A stretch of 64,000 nucleotides of DNA, taken from the NCBI GenBank assembly GCA_963575645.1, contig OY754469.1, positions 48,194,753 to 48,258,752 of the forward strand, written 5' to 3'. Numbering within the stretch: the stretch's first letter is position 1; each line of letters starts with the position of its first letter. Under the pieces are notes generated by a model. The model saw only the letters and a list, made by a program, of their open reading frames with translations, was not told the origin of the DNA and did no database searches. Below are positions 32,509 to 44,274 of the stretch, piece after piece. Origin of the DNA: Xanthostigma xanthostigma (taxonomy: Eukaryota > Arthropoda > Insecta > Raphidioptera > Raphidiidae). Both the position numbers and the translations under genes were made by a program.

Positions 32509-33849
32509 ACTATCAGAATGGTCTCATATACTATTTTAAATCGGTTCAGTCGTTTTTAACTGGCTTCATAAAAGACGATTTTTATATGCTGTCTCATTTT
32601 TTTTTGTATTTAATACGGCATATCGAGAACGAGAGACAGAGAGAGAGTTTTAGCGGATTTAACAAACTGAGATGACGGTATATGTACCGTTACGTCGTGT
32701 CAGATTTAATTGTCACAGATGCCAGTGGTTTTGCGATGTTAGAAAGCTGTCACTGCAAAGGTATGTCAGTGGTCCCGACACTCGACCTACGGAGCCGTTC
32801 TATAGAGTAAGAAGTCATACTTAGTGTTTTTTTGTTTATACGCCTGTAGAATACAATTGTTTTTGGCACATATGAAATATTAGTTTCTAGACCGTAATGA
32901 AATTTATTATTTATTATGTGTGAGATGGGAGAGTGTCACACGAGTGTTAAACGATTCATAGTATCATTACGTTCGAGATACATACTGCAATTTTTGCACG
33001 AATCTCCTATAAAATAGCTGATTTTTATATCATAGTGAGTGTATTTTTATATATTTGATGGTGGCACTTCACATGGCTATTTGTGTTCGTTTGTTGTATT
33101 TGGCAAAATATATATGACGTTCAAGGCAAACATGCAAATAGAGGCAAATACGATCATCCACACATGGCAGTCAAATAACAAACACACAAACATTTGGCAG
33201 CAGAACGCAAGGTTCAAAATTTGCTCATTGTAAAATTTCAATGCCATTATAAAAACTACGCTTTTGAACTAACAAAGTAGAAAATAAAATATAATTATAA
33301 ACATCATGTTTATACTTTGTTCCAGGACGACCTCTATGGTTTAATTTGTATAATTATATAACAGTTAGTCGTATCATTATGTAATGTGTTTATTTGATCA
33401 GATATTTAGCACAATAGTTATTAATGATTGTGAACATTAGTCGCTTCTATAGTGGATATATAATATGTCACTTGGACACATCTACATTGCTATTTATGAT
33501 GGCTTATGTAACATATGTAACATTTTGTATTGGTATACGAGTCATTGTATACTTTGAGGATCGATTTTAATGACCGCGCACACTGTACCGGTACGACCAG
33601 CACAGCTTGGACCAGAAAAGTCTGTTCGTGATAAGGTACCCATGTTATTTAACGGAGTAGACCAGCACCGGCAATTATTGTCATCAGCAACCAGTTACGA
33701 CAGTCAAAGAAACTCGTGTCGATTGGAACACAATTCTAACCTCTAATTTCTACTCGTGCTGGACCGACTTAATCTTGTGTATTGGTACAGTTTTGGGTAG
33801 GTGAGGAGGAATGATATCTAAGAATTCATAGTTTGTGTTGTCCGAAAAT
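32509..33849. other. A/T-rich non-coding stretch
   Basis: Short open frames (for example 33039-33233) show no recognisable domain. No repeats with supported ends. Confidence 0.4.
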
Positions 33850-34305
33850 ATTGAAAGAGGTTTTGATGATCTCTCTCCATAATTCAGGAAATAAGTTCAC
33901 CATAAGTTACTCTTTTCATTAAATATGATGAACCCAAAACCTTGTTTTTTCCTAACATCTTTCTCTTCCCTCTCTTCACACCAGATCGTTTGAAAGTATT
34001 GAAAGAAGTTTTGTAGGTCTTTCTGCATAATTCAGGAAATAAGTGACGAAGTTCACCATAAGTTCCTCTTTCCATTAAATAGGATGAACCCAAAACCTTG
34101 TTTATTCCTGATATCTTTTTCTTCCCTCTCTTTACACCAGATCGTTTGAAAATATTCAAAGAATTTTGGTTGACTCGCTTCATAATAATTCAGGAAATAA
34201 ATGACGAATTTCACCATATTAGTTCCTCTTTCATCGATAGGATGAACCCAAAACCTTTCTTCTCTGACTTCTTCCTCTTCCCTCTCTTCACACCAGATCG
34301 TCAAG
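33850..34305 (-). pseudogene. Tandemly triplicated Harbinger transposase fragment
   Basis: Three tandem units of about 150 bp; the landmark AATTCAGG falls at 33881, 34029 and 34187. On the minus strand each unit, with one frameshift, reads like the N-terminal part of PIF/Harbinger transposases: (R)FWVHPI, then ERGTYGELRHLFPEL or a variant, then KFFEYF or SFNTF. Harbinger proteins usually carry one such block, 'WVHPIN..R...GEF..L..EL...KFF.YFRMS'. No DDE domain lies beside it. Two long overlapping minus-strand frames arise from the repeats. Not a functional gene as it stands. Confidence 0.6.
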
Positions 34306-34691
34306 TTGAAAACTTCTTCCACCGAAGATATTTGAAAACTGCAAAATGTGTGCCGAACATGGAACTAAAAGTTGCTGATTTGTTCTCGTATTGTGTGCGT
34401 AGTCTTTCTTCCTTGATCTCGTCAAGATGAGACTGAACCTAGGAGGATATCGATCACGGAGTTGCACGTCTCGCTTTCAACACCGCTAAATCACGCCTTG
34501 TACCAACTTAACCATTTACCATTTCACTGTATTTATAAATTAGTTTCTTGATCCAGCTTCGCTTTTTTTGGTAACGAAAAATTGTCTTAATCACTTTACG
34601 AAGTAAAAGAGCACCTCTAAGAAGGTTATTGCTGAAAAATTTTGCGCAACATTTAATCTTTTGGGCGTTTACTTTATTGGACCATCTAAAA
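34306..34691. other. Non-coding stretch
   Basis: Continues from the Harbinger fragment with no clear further coding homology. Includes the 8-bp target ATCTAAAA (34684-34691) of the next element. Confidence 0.4.
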
Positions 34692-34948
34692 CAGAGGCGG
34701 GCAAATCTTTTGATCGTCGGGCCACATTGCTGATGAAAATTTGACCGTGGTCCAAAAATTTGGAAAGCAAAAAAAAAGGTCCTTTAATTTCCGCAACAAA
34801 AAGGTTTTTTTCGTCTGTTGTGGCTCTTGCTATTTACTATTTTTCTAAAAATTATATTGGCAAACTATTTTCGCTCTTAATAATCATTTATAAAATGCTT
34901 CGGGGGCCGGACAAAAGTCTACTGCGAGCCGCCATTTGCCCAGGCCTG
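34692..34948. mobile_element. hAT-type MITE, 257 bp
   Basis: Perfect 8-bp target duplication ATCTAAAA at 34684-34691 and 34949-34956. The ends are CAGAGGCGGGCAAAT and, read inward, CAGGCCTGGGCAAATGGCGG. ATCTAAAA also fits the usual hAT preference for T at position 2 and A at position 7. Confidence 0.9.
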
Positions 34949-34956
34949 ATCTAAAA

Positions 34957-35231
34957 TATGCAATTTCGTTTGTACTATTGTAGATTGGTATGCACTATAC
35001 AAGTGTTTGTGTGTATGTCTGTTCGCAGGACATCTCTATAGTAATAATCATGAAAGGACGTAATAGTGTACAGTCAGCATAGAGCTGATGTAGTTAATGA
35101 AATCCTTAACTCTTATCTACGCTATTTGCGATATAATTAATTCAGGGACGGACACCATAATTTGTATTATTTCATGACTTTGTTTATTAAACTCATAATT
35201 TAGCTGAAAAGTTGATTTAGGAATGCATAAA
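34957..35231. other. Non-coding stretch
   Basis: Nothing assignable. Confidence 0.4.
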
Positions 35232-35530
35232 GGCCTCTGGACACGAGGCTAGATTTGACTACTAGTTTCCTATGGTTTCTTGATTGTTCTTATGTGCTCG
35301 CTTCACACGAGACGCCTTTTCAAGCTTGGCACAGTGTTTGTGGGCGTTTGTTCATGTCGTCCACGTGACAAGATACTGTCTTCTGATTGGTTCTTGCTCA
35401 GAGCAAACAGCGGGCCAAGCAAGAAAAATAGCCCCTGTTCTGATTTTAAAATCCATCTTGTCAGCTAGCAGGCGAGCCCGCAGTGACGTCATTTCCAGCA
35501 GAAGTCCCAGCAGCCTTCAGAGAACGAGTT
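35232..35530 (-). mobile_element. Unclassified DNA-transposon-like repeat, family P, copy 2
   Basis: Shares with 3471-3890, in reverse orientation, ACACGAGGCTAGATTTG, the GTTTGTGGGCGTTTGTTC block, CAAGATACTGTCTTC and GCAGTGACG. Two short overlapping frames inside are not genes. Confidence 0.45.
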
Positions 35531-35639
35531 CTGACTGAACACAATAAAGTAACTTTAATAATAATTAATAAAGTAACTTTTCTGGTTCATTTCTTTGAAA
35601 ATCGGTGAAAGACTTATTTGTGACAAAGTTTATCTTACT

Positions 35640-35770
35640 TAAATAAATAAAATTATCGACCAATTTTTCAGACAATATATTAACAAACAATATAAAATTA
35701 ATACATTAACGTTTCAATCCGGTTATTTTATTTATTGAAGAGTTCTAATCAGACGTTAATCAAAGATTTG
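35640..35770 (+). repeat. Family F foldback repeat, copy 5
   Basis: AATAAATAAAATTATCGACC, CAATTTTTCAGACAATATAT, a partial return arm (TTTTATTTATTGAAGAG), then TCTAATCAGACGTTAATCAA. The inner part of the return arm is replaced by unrelated sequence. Confidence 0.6.
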
Positions 35771-36215
35771 TTTATCTTACTTACCCCAAGTAGTATAATT
35801 ATTTCTCATAATTAAAAAATAACATTTCAAATAAAGATTATGAGCTTTCAGTGTGAAAGAAAAATATATAAAAATAATATCATTGAGATAACGCCCCTCA
35901 TCTATCATACCCTTTTTTAGATTGCCGTATGGAAACTAAACTGAAAGGATATTTCAAATGTGAACTTTGAGAAGTCTGGCCCTGTGACCTAAGTGGCTTG
36001 TAGCACGCTGCACGTACCCTACTTACCTTAATCTACGGTAATAAGGGCAAAGTATCTTAGGTATATTTTTTCAAAAATAAGATTTATGATGATAATGACG
36101 GTTTTTAGTGTTTCAGTGTATTTTTTTGTCACTTTATAATAACACCACTTATGTTAACAGTGAGAGACATTTGACACAGCTGTTAATTTTAACGTTGCCA
36201 TATAACATTATAATA
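35771..36215. other. A/T-rich non-coding stretch
   Basis: Nothing assignable. Confidence 0.4.
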
Positions 36216-36770
36216 TATACTAATATATAAAGCTGAAGAGTTTGTTTGTTTGTTTGAACGCGCTAATCTCAGGAACTACTGGTTCAAATTGAAAACAATT
36301 TTTTTTGTTGGATAGCCCATTTATCGAGGAAGGCTATAGGATATATAAAATCAGGTTACGACCGTTAGGAGCGGAGCATTAATGAAAAATGTTGCAAAAT
36401 GAATCTCAAAAATTAGCTTCTATTCAGGTGAAATGCACTAACTAAATATACTCATATTAGCGTTGCCAGATTACAACGCCGGCTAGATATATATATTTTT
36501 TTTTTTTTTATTTTCTACATTGCTTTCTTCTAAGGCTTACATTTAAATTTATTTTAATTTTATTTAATTAATTAAAAAAAAAATATTTAAAAAAAATATA
36601 AATACTGCTTTTTACCGACAAAAACTTTTGAACGGTAACTCCAATCATCATGAAATTTGGACACAACATTCATCACGGTAAACTAAGATGAATGTGTGTA
36701 CTCAATACTCATGTTCCTCCCTTCCCCATTCGTTCTTTTACACCCGGGTGAAACCGGGCAGGACCGCTAG
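36216..36770 (+). mobile_element. Helitron-like element, family 2, copy B (no tRNA)
   Basis: Starts TATACTAATATATAAAGCTG and ends GGACCGCTAG followed by T. The terminal hairpin CCCGG-GTGAAA-CCGGG lies 12 bases before the end. Between the TTTCACCTG-side block and the CTTCTAAGGCTTACATTT block, where copies A and D have a tRNA-Lys pseudogene, this copy has only AGCCGGCGTTG-like residue (on the minus strand), so the tRNA part was lost or never gained. Confidence 0.7.
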
Positions 36771-37195
36771 TGTTACTATAAAATTAGCCCGCATGTGAGA
36801 ACCTTTTTTTAAAAAAAAATTGACATAGCCCACTTGTCTTCACAGACACGTCCTTACCTTCACTTATTTTATATATACGGCGATGGAGAAAATGTAGCGG
36901 GCGCGGGGTGCGGGGGTAGGGGCGAGGGTCACCGCAGTGTGTTGAGAGAATGTGCTAATCAAGCTCTCGTTAACTGGAACCCGGAGTCTAATTTGAATTG
37001 CATACTCCGTGATATTAGCATGGCACGGCAGCCACTACGGCGAGTAGAGACTTTGCCATCGATCTGCCACTAATCATCCGGTGCCTTTAGATTACTCAGA
37101 AGATCGTGTACACACACACACATCCATACACTTTTAAACTCAGTACATACCTACGTATATACTGTGTGTTTTTGCACGTGGCATTAATAATAATG
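36771..37195. other. G/C-richer non-coding stretch
   Basis: 36890-37080 is G/C-rich (GCGGGCGCGGGGTGCGGGGG and beyond) and carries a 79-codon open frame (36834-37073) without a recognisable domain. It could be an old exon or a CpG-rich regulatory stretch. Confidence 0.3.
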
Positions 37196-38005
37196 TATAC
37201 TAATATATAAAGCTGAAGAGTTTGTTTGGTTGAACGCACTAATCTCAGGAACTACTGGTTCAAATTAAAAAAAAAAATTGTTTGATAGATCATTTATCGA
37301 GGAAGGTTACATAGGCTATATAATATCACGCTACGATCAACAAGAGCGGAGCATCAATGAAAAATGTTGCAAAATGTATCTCAAAAATTAGCTTCTACAC
37401 TGACCGGCAAAAAAAACGCAACACCTAAAATGATGACCAGTTTCAAATTGCAATAACTTTTGAACGTATCGCTCGATTTGAATGAGTTTTTTTTATTTGA
37501 AAGGTCTATGTTTTGTCAATATTTCTATACGTGCTCTGCCCATTTTGGCGCTTTTCCATTTCGGCTGTAAAGAATAACGCTGATGCGCGTTTTCTTCATA
37601 CACTTTGAAGCTTGCTGTGGGGTAACCTTGGTGTTAAAAGCAATAGAAACATGAATAAAAAAAGCAAATGCTCAGAACAGACGAGGCTACAAGTTCCTTT
37701 TGTTTAAAATTAATGTCTTTTGTCTGTGTACCCCACAGCAAGCTTCAAAGTGTATGAAGAAAACGCGCATTAGTGTTATTCTTTACATGCAAAATGGAAG
37801 AGCGTCAAAATGGGCAGAGTACGTACAGAAACATTGACAAAGCATAGACCTTTCAAATAAAAAAAAACTCATTCAAATCGAACAATACGTTCAAAAGTTA
37901 TTGCAATTTGAAACTGGTCATCATTTTATGTGTTGCGTTTTTTTGCCGGTTAGTGTATTTAGGTGAAATGCCGTAACTAAATATACCAATATTAGCTTTG
38001 CACAT
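37196..38005 (+). mobile_element. Helitron-like element, family 2, copy C, 3'-truncated and interrupted
   Basis: Starts TATACTAATATATAAAGCTG as in copy B and follows it to GCTTCTA, where a palindromic MITE (37398-37955) is inserted. It resumes with TATTTAGGTGAAATGCCGTA and is lost after about 38005; the CTAG end is missing. Confidence 0.7.
37398..37955. mobile_element. Palindromic Tc1/mariner-type MITE
   Basis: The inverted repeats are about 227 bp each (37398-37625 and 37728-37955) with few mismatches, ending in CACTGACCGGCAAAAAAAAC. TA flanks both ends (37396-37397, 37956-37957). Copy B of the host Helitron-like element has the empty site GCTTCTATTCAGG, where this copy has GCTTCTA-[element]-TATTTAGG, showing TA duplication directly. 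The roughly 100-bp centre is non-coding. Confidence 0.93.
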
Positions 38006-38562
38006 TTAGAGATATTATATCAGTATATTTTGAAAAAATTCTCCCATAAAATGAACATTTTTACCACCAGTTGGCGTGAAAATCACGAAGCTCGGTCCCT
38101 ATAGGTTAAACAGAAGGGCATTAATTTTTTCCCGTATGAATTGCAAGTGTGATATTTTATTATGCCTGGGATTTTTAATGATTTAGTTTGATTTTTTAAA
38201 TTATAAATCAAATTAAAAATAAATCTACAAGTACTTAGCTGTTAAATTTGTAGACTTAAGCTACTTTTATCAATTATCATGAAATTATAGCACACGGTAT
38301 ACTATGCATCCTTACCTTTACACTTTACTTGCAGTAGGTACGCTAATATCGCGTGCCAACCTTTCGAAGCCTTCACCAACCTGTTTCGTTACCGTAACTG
38401 CAATGCAACCTAAAGTATAACAGTATAGTATAGGTGCTTTGCATAATATGAAATGCCGTCACTGAAAAGTTAAATTACTAGTTTAACCGGTCATGCGTTT
38501 CAGTGGCTCAATCTGATTTGCGTGCGTTACAGATTGCGCTCCCGTTGCCGTAAAATATTTAG

Positions 38563-38595
<33 letters not shown>

Positions 38596-38804
38596 CAAAA
38601 GCACACAGAAAGTTCTCAAATTTGGTTAAATTAAATTCTCAAATAAATATTTTAATTTTGACAATTTTATAAAAATCGAATAATTTTTTTTAATTAATTT
38701 TTTTATAATAAGATATGTTTAAAATAATTATGTTAACTGATAATAATTATGATCATGTAACATGTATACTGTTAGAACAATTTACCACTACTTGACCAGC
38801 TTGA
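38006..38804. other. A/T-rich non-coding stretch with (TAA)n
   Basis: Contains an (AAT)n microsatellite at about 38564-38593. No genes or defined elements. Confidence 0.5.
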
Positions 38805-38900
38805 GGCCCTGAAGATGAAAATAAATTTTTCGAAACGTTGGCCACTAGCGAAACACTGGTAAAGCTTATTTTATGATCCTCAACTAAAACCTTCCTTCAT
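38805..38900 (+). repeat. Penelope-like terminal fragment with hammerhead-like motif
   Basis: 38805-38843 reads GGCC, CTGAAGA, T, GAAAA..TTTTC, GAAACGTT, GGCC, then CACTGGTAAAGCTTATTTT and CCTCAACTAAA. It has the same architecture as 12860-12990, with a different N7 base, as tolerated in hammerheads. Directly followed by another (AAT)n run at 38903-38925. Confidence 0.6.
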
Positions 38901-38925
38901 CTTAATAATAATAATAATAATAATA

Positions 38926-40391
38926 GTAATAATTTATTACTTCCATGAAAAATACATTGATTTATAAACAAACAAAATACACATAAATGAGAGTATATAG
39001 GTTCCTTCCAAGGAAAAACTGTGCTGAAGGAATTATTAAGAAAAAAAAAGATGATGTGGACATTTTAATCAAAGCTTAAGTGGGAATTGAATTACCCTGG
39101 ACACAAAACATTTGAATAGAAAAAATAAATAAATGTAATATCAAAAGTAAAACTAAAGCGCATTATATACCTTTTACTGACAAATACAAAATAAGTGTTC
39201 AACATTTGCTTGGTTAGTATAGCGTGTGTTGCTTAAAACGTCCAACCCATGATGCTGTATGGCGCTGTTTTTCGAAAAAAGCATGTTTTCGTCTGTCAGA
39301 GGTCTGACATCTATATAATAACACGCGCGCGTTCGCAACGTTGTGTCAAAATTTCAAAGCAATCGGTGAAGAATTTTTAGAATTTTAAGATTTCGAAAAA
39401 ACAAACATTTACATTTTTTAATTAATATTTAATAAATGACCCAAAGAACAATAATCCCAGATAAACATGAATTCCTCTATTTAATGACGTATCTCTTTGA
39501 AAACCATTCCTTTAAGAAATAATAAGTTACCCGGAGACGATTCGAACAAAAAAAAGTTTTTTGAAATCGGTTAAGGCGTTTGGGCTGTACGCGAGCCTCA
39601 AAAAAGTACATATTCAGAGACGTAAAAAAGGTGCTCGAGTCTTAAACATCCAGCCTGTATAAACAAATATAATGGTGCGTGAAAATAAAATCGTTTAATA
39701 ATTGTACCTGCAGCGATAGTGTTTGGGAAAAAAAGTATGCTGGTGTTCTATCGATGTAAACTAGGCTTAATAGTTAAAAAATTTTGAACTATTTATTTTG
39801 AATTACGCAACAAAATTTATCGCTGCCAGGTTAACCGGCACAATTTAGTTGATTTTGTAATCGTGTTCAATTTTAATTAGGCAGTCTGTTTTTAAGTGCG
39901 GAGCTAGAAAGACCTCAGATGTGATGACTATAATATATTTTTTTGTATTTTAAGTTGCTATACGTTTTGGTATTAATTTCTTGTGCATTAACCGTAGTTG
40001 TGTTGTTAAGATTACATTAGTGCTGGATTTGTGAATAGATAGATAGTTTATTCATCATAGCGTCAAAACATAGTTTGACGCTATGATAAATATACTATTT
40101 ATCTATAATAATAATATTATATCAGTGGATTGGTGTCATATTATTTATATATGAAGCTTCCCTGGTATTTCCAACCTGCTCTGAGACGTTCCTGGTTCCT
40201 GTTGAATAACGGAACAATGGCCGATATCTAGGTAACAGATTTTTTTTTAATTTTCGATATGGTCGAATAGGTTTATGCAAAAATAAATTAGTAATAAAAA
40301 ATTATTGTCAATGTATTTTTTTTTTAGATATTTCGATACAAATTACTCCAACTATATAACTTAAATAAATTCTCTTTATTAAACTCAAATA
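38926..40391. other. A/T-rich non-coding stretch
   Basis: At about 40043-40110 a short inverted block (GATAGATAGTTTATTCATCATAG... / CTATGATAAATATACTATTTATC) brackets GCGTCAAAACATAGTTTGACGC, forming a hairpin. No genes. Confidence 0.45.
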
Positions 40392-40748
40392 CAGTAGAAC
40401 CCCGATTATCCGAGGTAACATGGGGAACACCCTACTCGGATAACTGAAAACTCGGATAATCCGGATTTATTTTTTATTCATTACAAAAATAAACACAAAT
40501 GTACTTTAAACGGTTTATAAACGTTTTTACCATGTAAATATTTTTATTAATAAATTATTTTATCGCCCCGTCGATTTTAAATGAAAATATGTACATTACA
40601 TACTATATTTTAGAAGCTCGGTTAATACGAATATTGGATCTTTAGTGGCTCGATTAATCCGGATCATAGACGCGCGTACCTCGCATTAGATTGGCTAAGT
40701 TAATCCAGAGCTCGGATAATTGCGACTCGAATAATCGAGGTTCTACTG
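40392..40748. mobile_element. pogo/Tigger-type MITE
   Basis: Inverted ends CAGTAGAACCCCGATTATCC and, read inward, CAGTAGAACCTCGATTATTC are the classic pogo/Tigger terminal sequence. TA flanks both sides (40390-40391 and 40749-40750). The inside has further CGGATAAT-type subterminal repeats and no transposase; the frame at 40691-40879 is a by-product. Confidence 0.93.
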
Positions 40749-41254
40749 TACCACCAATTCGTATAGTTATGCAACAGTCCCACAGATCTTTCATAAAATC
40801 AGGGTTGCCAATAATTGCATTTTATTTAATAATGCTTTACGTCGGGATTATATACCTATATATATTTTTTGCAATTTAATAAGCATAAAATATGCACTAT
40901 GAACTATTTTTAAAAATCAACCATCCCAAAATTTGCATTATAAAAAAATATATAATTCTAAAATTTGCAATGCGGATCATGTTTGAAAAATATTAATCCC
41001 AAAATTAAGATTACGGATTATTTAAAAAAAATGTATACTTTCAAAATCGAATTCTTTACGCACAAGTGCAAAAAGCGTCGTTTTACAATCGCTGTACAGT
41101 ATACTTTATATAGGGAGTCGAGCAAAAAACTTTTTTTAGTGCTTTGCATAGTTTCGCCGCACTACTGGACTGGAAATTGAGGTTAACTAATTTTTTTGGC
41201 TTGATTTTAATTTCGAGTTTTAATACTGCGATATTGGTGACATTGTTCTGTTCC
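40749..41254. other. A/T-rich non-coding stretch
   Basis: Overlapping frames on both strands (40965-41325) have no recognisable domain. Confidence 0.4.
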
Positions 41255-41935
41255 AATGTAATTATCAAAGAAAAATTCCAGCCAATTGGGCGACGGGACC
41301 ATTCCAACTTCAAAAATGTTGACATTTGATTATAATAACGAAAATAAAATTTCAGATATCGCGTGGGGTGTCGCGGGTAATGGCTAGTATTGAATAATAT
41401 GATATTAACTATTCGTTGCCATGGTTATCTACATAGTATGTTCCACGTCATGTAAAAATTAATCGAAGCATGCCTAACTAGTTTATTTCTGACAGATCCA
41501 TAAAACAAAAGAGCGGATGATTTTTTTTCAAAATATTTCCGAAATTATAAAGTTTAGAAAAAAAATTTTTTAACAAAACTTTCTTGAAAAAATAAATAGA
41601 ATAATAAGCCGTTATAAAAAGTATACCATTATTATATAAAAAACACCGTTTTATCATATATCTCTTCTGCGCATGCGCCGATTTTCCCCAAAAACAATAG
41701 GGCGCTTCATATTTGCATGTCAAACATCCTTCCAAAATTTGGTTTCAATCCGCTCATCCGTTTGACCTGTATCGCGTTCACAAACATACTAACAGACGCA
41801 CAGAGTTTTTCCAAAAATATGTTTTTTGGATTCGGGGGACCTCAAAACGGAAAGATATTGTAAAATTTTTGAAAAGTGATTTTTGACCTAAATTAGTACC
41901 ATTCCCCACTTGTGGGTTGGAATGGTAAAAACTGT
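41255..41935 (+). repeat. Dispersed repeat family H, most complete copy
   Basis: Runs from AAATTCCAGCCAATTGGGCG through GATATCGCGTGGGGTGTCGC, CTAGTTTATTTCTGACAGAT, GCGCATGCGCCGATTTTCCC, CGCTCATCCGTTTGACCTGT to TAGTACCATTCCCCACTTGT. Other copies: 1940-3128 (minus, split), 52522-52640 (minus, fragment), 56345-57205 and 61940-62465 (minus). It has no coding capacity and no terminal repeats I could define. Confidence 0.7.
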
Positions 41936-42299
41936 TCTTCAAGTCAGCTAATTATTCTAATTTCTACGGTCCGCATGTCTGAAATTTGATACGCTGTTAT
42001 TATATTTTGTTATTTTGTGTATTAAATATATATTGCCAGGATATTTATAACGGAAACGGATGTGATGCTTTTATAATATATTATAATAGAACGTTCCGAT
42101 TTATATTAAACTGCATGCAATGTACGATACTTTGGTTATATTTAAAGTAAGTATACTGTGTAGGTATCTACGACATAATGGCGGGTTTATACAATGATGG
42201 CATCGTTTCGATAAGAATTCGAGATTTTTAGCTAATGAGAAAAATCGAGACAACAGCAACAACTGGGGTTTGCAGTACCGGTACTGAAATCGAATTTGT
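41936..42299. other. A/T-rich non-coding stretch
   Basis: Nothing assignable. Confidence 0.4.
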
Positions 42300-42905
42300 A
42301 TAGTAATAATAATAATTTCTTTATTTCCGTAATACTGCATGCGTATATAGTGTAGAAAACGTCATTTTACATATAAAATACAACTTAAGTTCTCTTGGTT
42401 AATTTACACAAAAAAAATTCGTCGATACTATAAAAATTATGACATAGCAACACAGCTTTGAGCTCATTTTTGAACCTCCGTAGACTTAGATTTTTTATTG
42501 AGATGGGGGTAAATGATCAAATATTTTTATAAAAATGTTCATGGAGCCTTTGTTGATGGTGAGAAAAGTTGTTATATAGTTGTTTTTAATTCTGGTACTG
42601 TATTCATGATGGCGTAAATTGTTCATAAAAAGCTGCGGATATGTTTTGCAGAAGATAGAGCACTCATAAATGAAAATATCATAAATTGTAAGTATTTTCA
42701 TGCTCTTGAACAACGGCCTACATGATTCTCTAGGTCCAATATTTCCTATAGTTCTCACACAGCGCTTCTGAATAAGAAACAGTTCATGAACATACGGAGA
42801 GTTACCCCAAAAGATAATTCCGTAGCAAAAGTTTGATACCACGTAAGCATGGTAAACATTTAGTAACACAGATCGTGGAATGAAGTTGCTTAAAGCTCTC
42901 AAAAG
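42300..42905 (-). pseudogene. Jockey-type LINE, 3' fragment (reverse transcriptase C-terminus)
   Basis: On the minus strand a 135-codon frame starts at 42902: VLLNVYHAYVVSNFCYGII, FWGNSPYVHELFLIQKRCVR and IGPRESCRPLFKSMKIL. These are the conserved 'thumb'/C-terminal blocks downstream of the reverse transcriptase domain in jockey/CR1-type LINEs. It stops after FDHLPPSQ; shifting one frame restores SIKNLSLRRFKNELK and NFYSIDEFF, so there is a frameshift near 42496. A short 3' UTR and an (ATT)n tail at about 42302-42316 follow. Truncated 5' copy, not functional. Confidence 0.85.
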
Positions 42906-44274
42906 ATAACTATATTTACTGATATGATTTCCCGGTAACGGAGGAGATCCAGTACCTACCGGGAAATTCGATACTTTCGGTAAAAAATGTGCTAAAAGCT
43001 TGTTGTGCTCGAAATAAAATGTTGGTAATAGTTTTGAAGAAGTTTAATCACAATACAAATCTCTGAATTACCCTACGTAATTCAATAAACTTTTAATATT
43101 ACAATCAGTCTCAATAATACTCTTTGATAACTCGACTTTAACAAAAAATAATCATTCTTGTCATGAAAAAGGAATCTTAAATTGAAATTTATTAAATTGT
43201 ACCTATTCAGTCTGGTTTTGAAAAATTCACAAAAATTCTAAACTTGTAGTCGTAACTTAACAGAATCTCGTATAGTCGTAATAGACAGTAACTTTTTTAC
43301 ATAACGATAATGAAAAGAAAAAAATGTTCTACGTATTCTAAAACGTTTTGCGAAACATTACTTAAATAACATGCTATGTATCAAACCACCGGCGACGATT
43401 ACAGCATTTATAGCTTGAAAAAATAGTTAAAACATTTAAATTAGTATAATTTTTTTGTACTACCGGAATTCCCGGGAAATGGGTTTCATTTCCCGGTACT
43501 GAAATGAAATTTCCCGGGTCAAAAGAACGTCTATCAATCGGCAAAAATATTAATTCTGAGACATTGATTTTGAAAGTCAACTTGCAACTTTGTTTAGACT
43601 CTGGTACCTATTTTAAACAACAACCTCAATTTGTGCCCGGTTAATAGGGAAATGCATTTTTTGTGCCACCTTTTCCAAGTTGGATATTTCCTGAAAACAC
43701 GACCTGTAAAACACTACTTTCAGTAACAACTTCAGTCCACACGTTACATAACGATATTTTGCAGCTAATATGTAATCTAATTATACAACTTGTTCTTCAG
43801 ACACATTACAAGTTGTACAAAATCACCGCAGACACGTTTCGTGTTAGTATAATGAAGTTCACATTTTTAAATATAAAAATGCAAATGCGTTTTCCTATTT
43901 CCAGAGCAGTGCCATCTCTGTACGACGACGGTAGGCACCTATATTATCGACAGACAGACAGACACAAACTGTTCCGTTCGGTCCTTCTCATCTAGTCATC
44001 TATATTCTGAAACAGTTTTTGTGCCGTGCATTTTGAACAGGATATTATACAATGTCGTGCATTCATTATATGCTGGGACTTTGACGCAAAAGAAAATGTA
44101 ACACTGGTTACGTGCAATCATCATCGTCGTCGGGTATTCACCGTCATCGTGATCAATACACTTGTGTGTGTGTAATATTAAGGCAAGAATATTAGGAAGT
44201 ATATAGGACAATTCACATCGTACATTTGTGAATATTTTGCCGTTTGTAATATTATACTATACCACAGCAGTAAC
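42906..44274. other. Non-coding stretch
   Basis: GGGAAAT-type blocks at about 42929-42966 and 43464-43520 (ATTTCCCGGTA, ACCGGGAAAT, TTCCCGGGAAATG) may be ends or subterminal repeats of an old element, but no target duplication was found. Open frames at 43374-43580, 43663-43995 and 43996-44211 are unrecognised. Confidence 0.35.

Noticed and set aside
33884-34430. Three overlapping frames of 89-110 codons taken as separate genes
   Set aside because: They are different frames of the same tandem Harbinger fragment on both strands.
36834-37073. G/C-rich frame as a possible host exon
   Set aside because: No domain, and no convincing splice sites; listed only as G/C-richer sequence.
38564-38593. 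CRISPR-like or satellite array
   Set aside because: It is a simple (AAT)n microsatellite with no spacers. No CRISPR arrays are expected or seen in this eukaryotic DNA.
42495-42902. Host protein gene
   Set aside because: The motifs and the (ATT)n tail show it is the end of a jockey-type LINE, with a frameshift.
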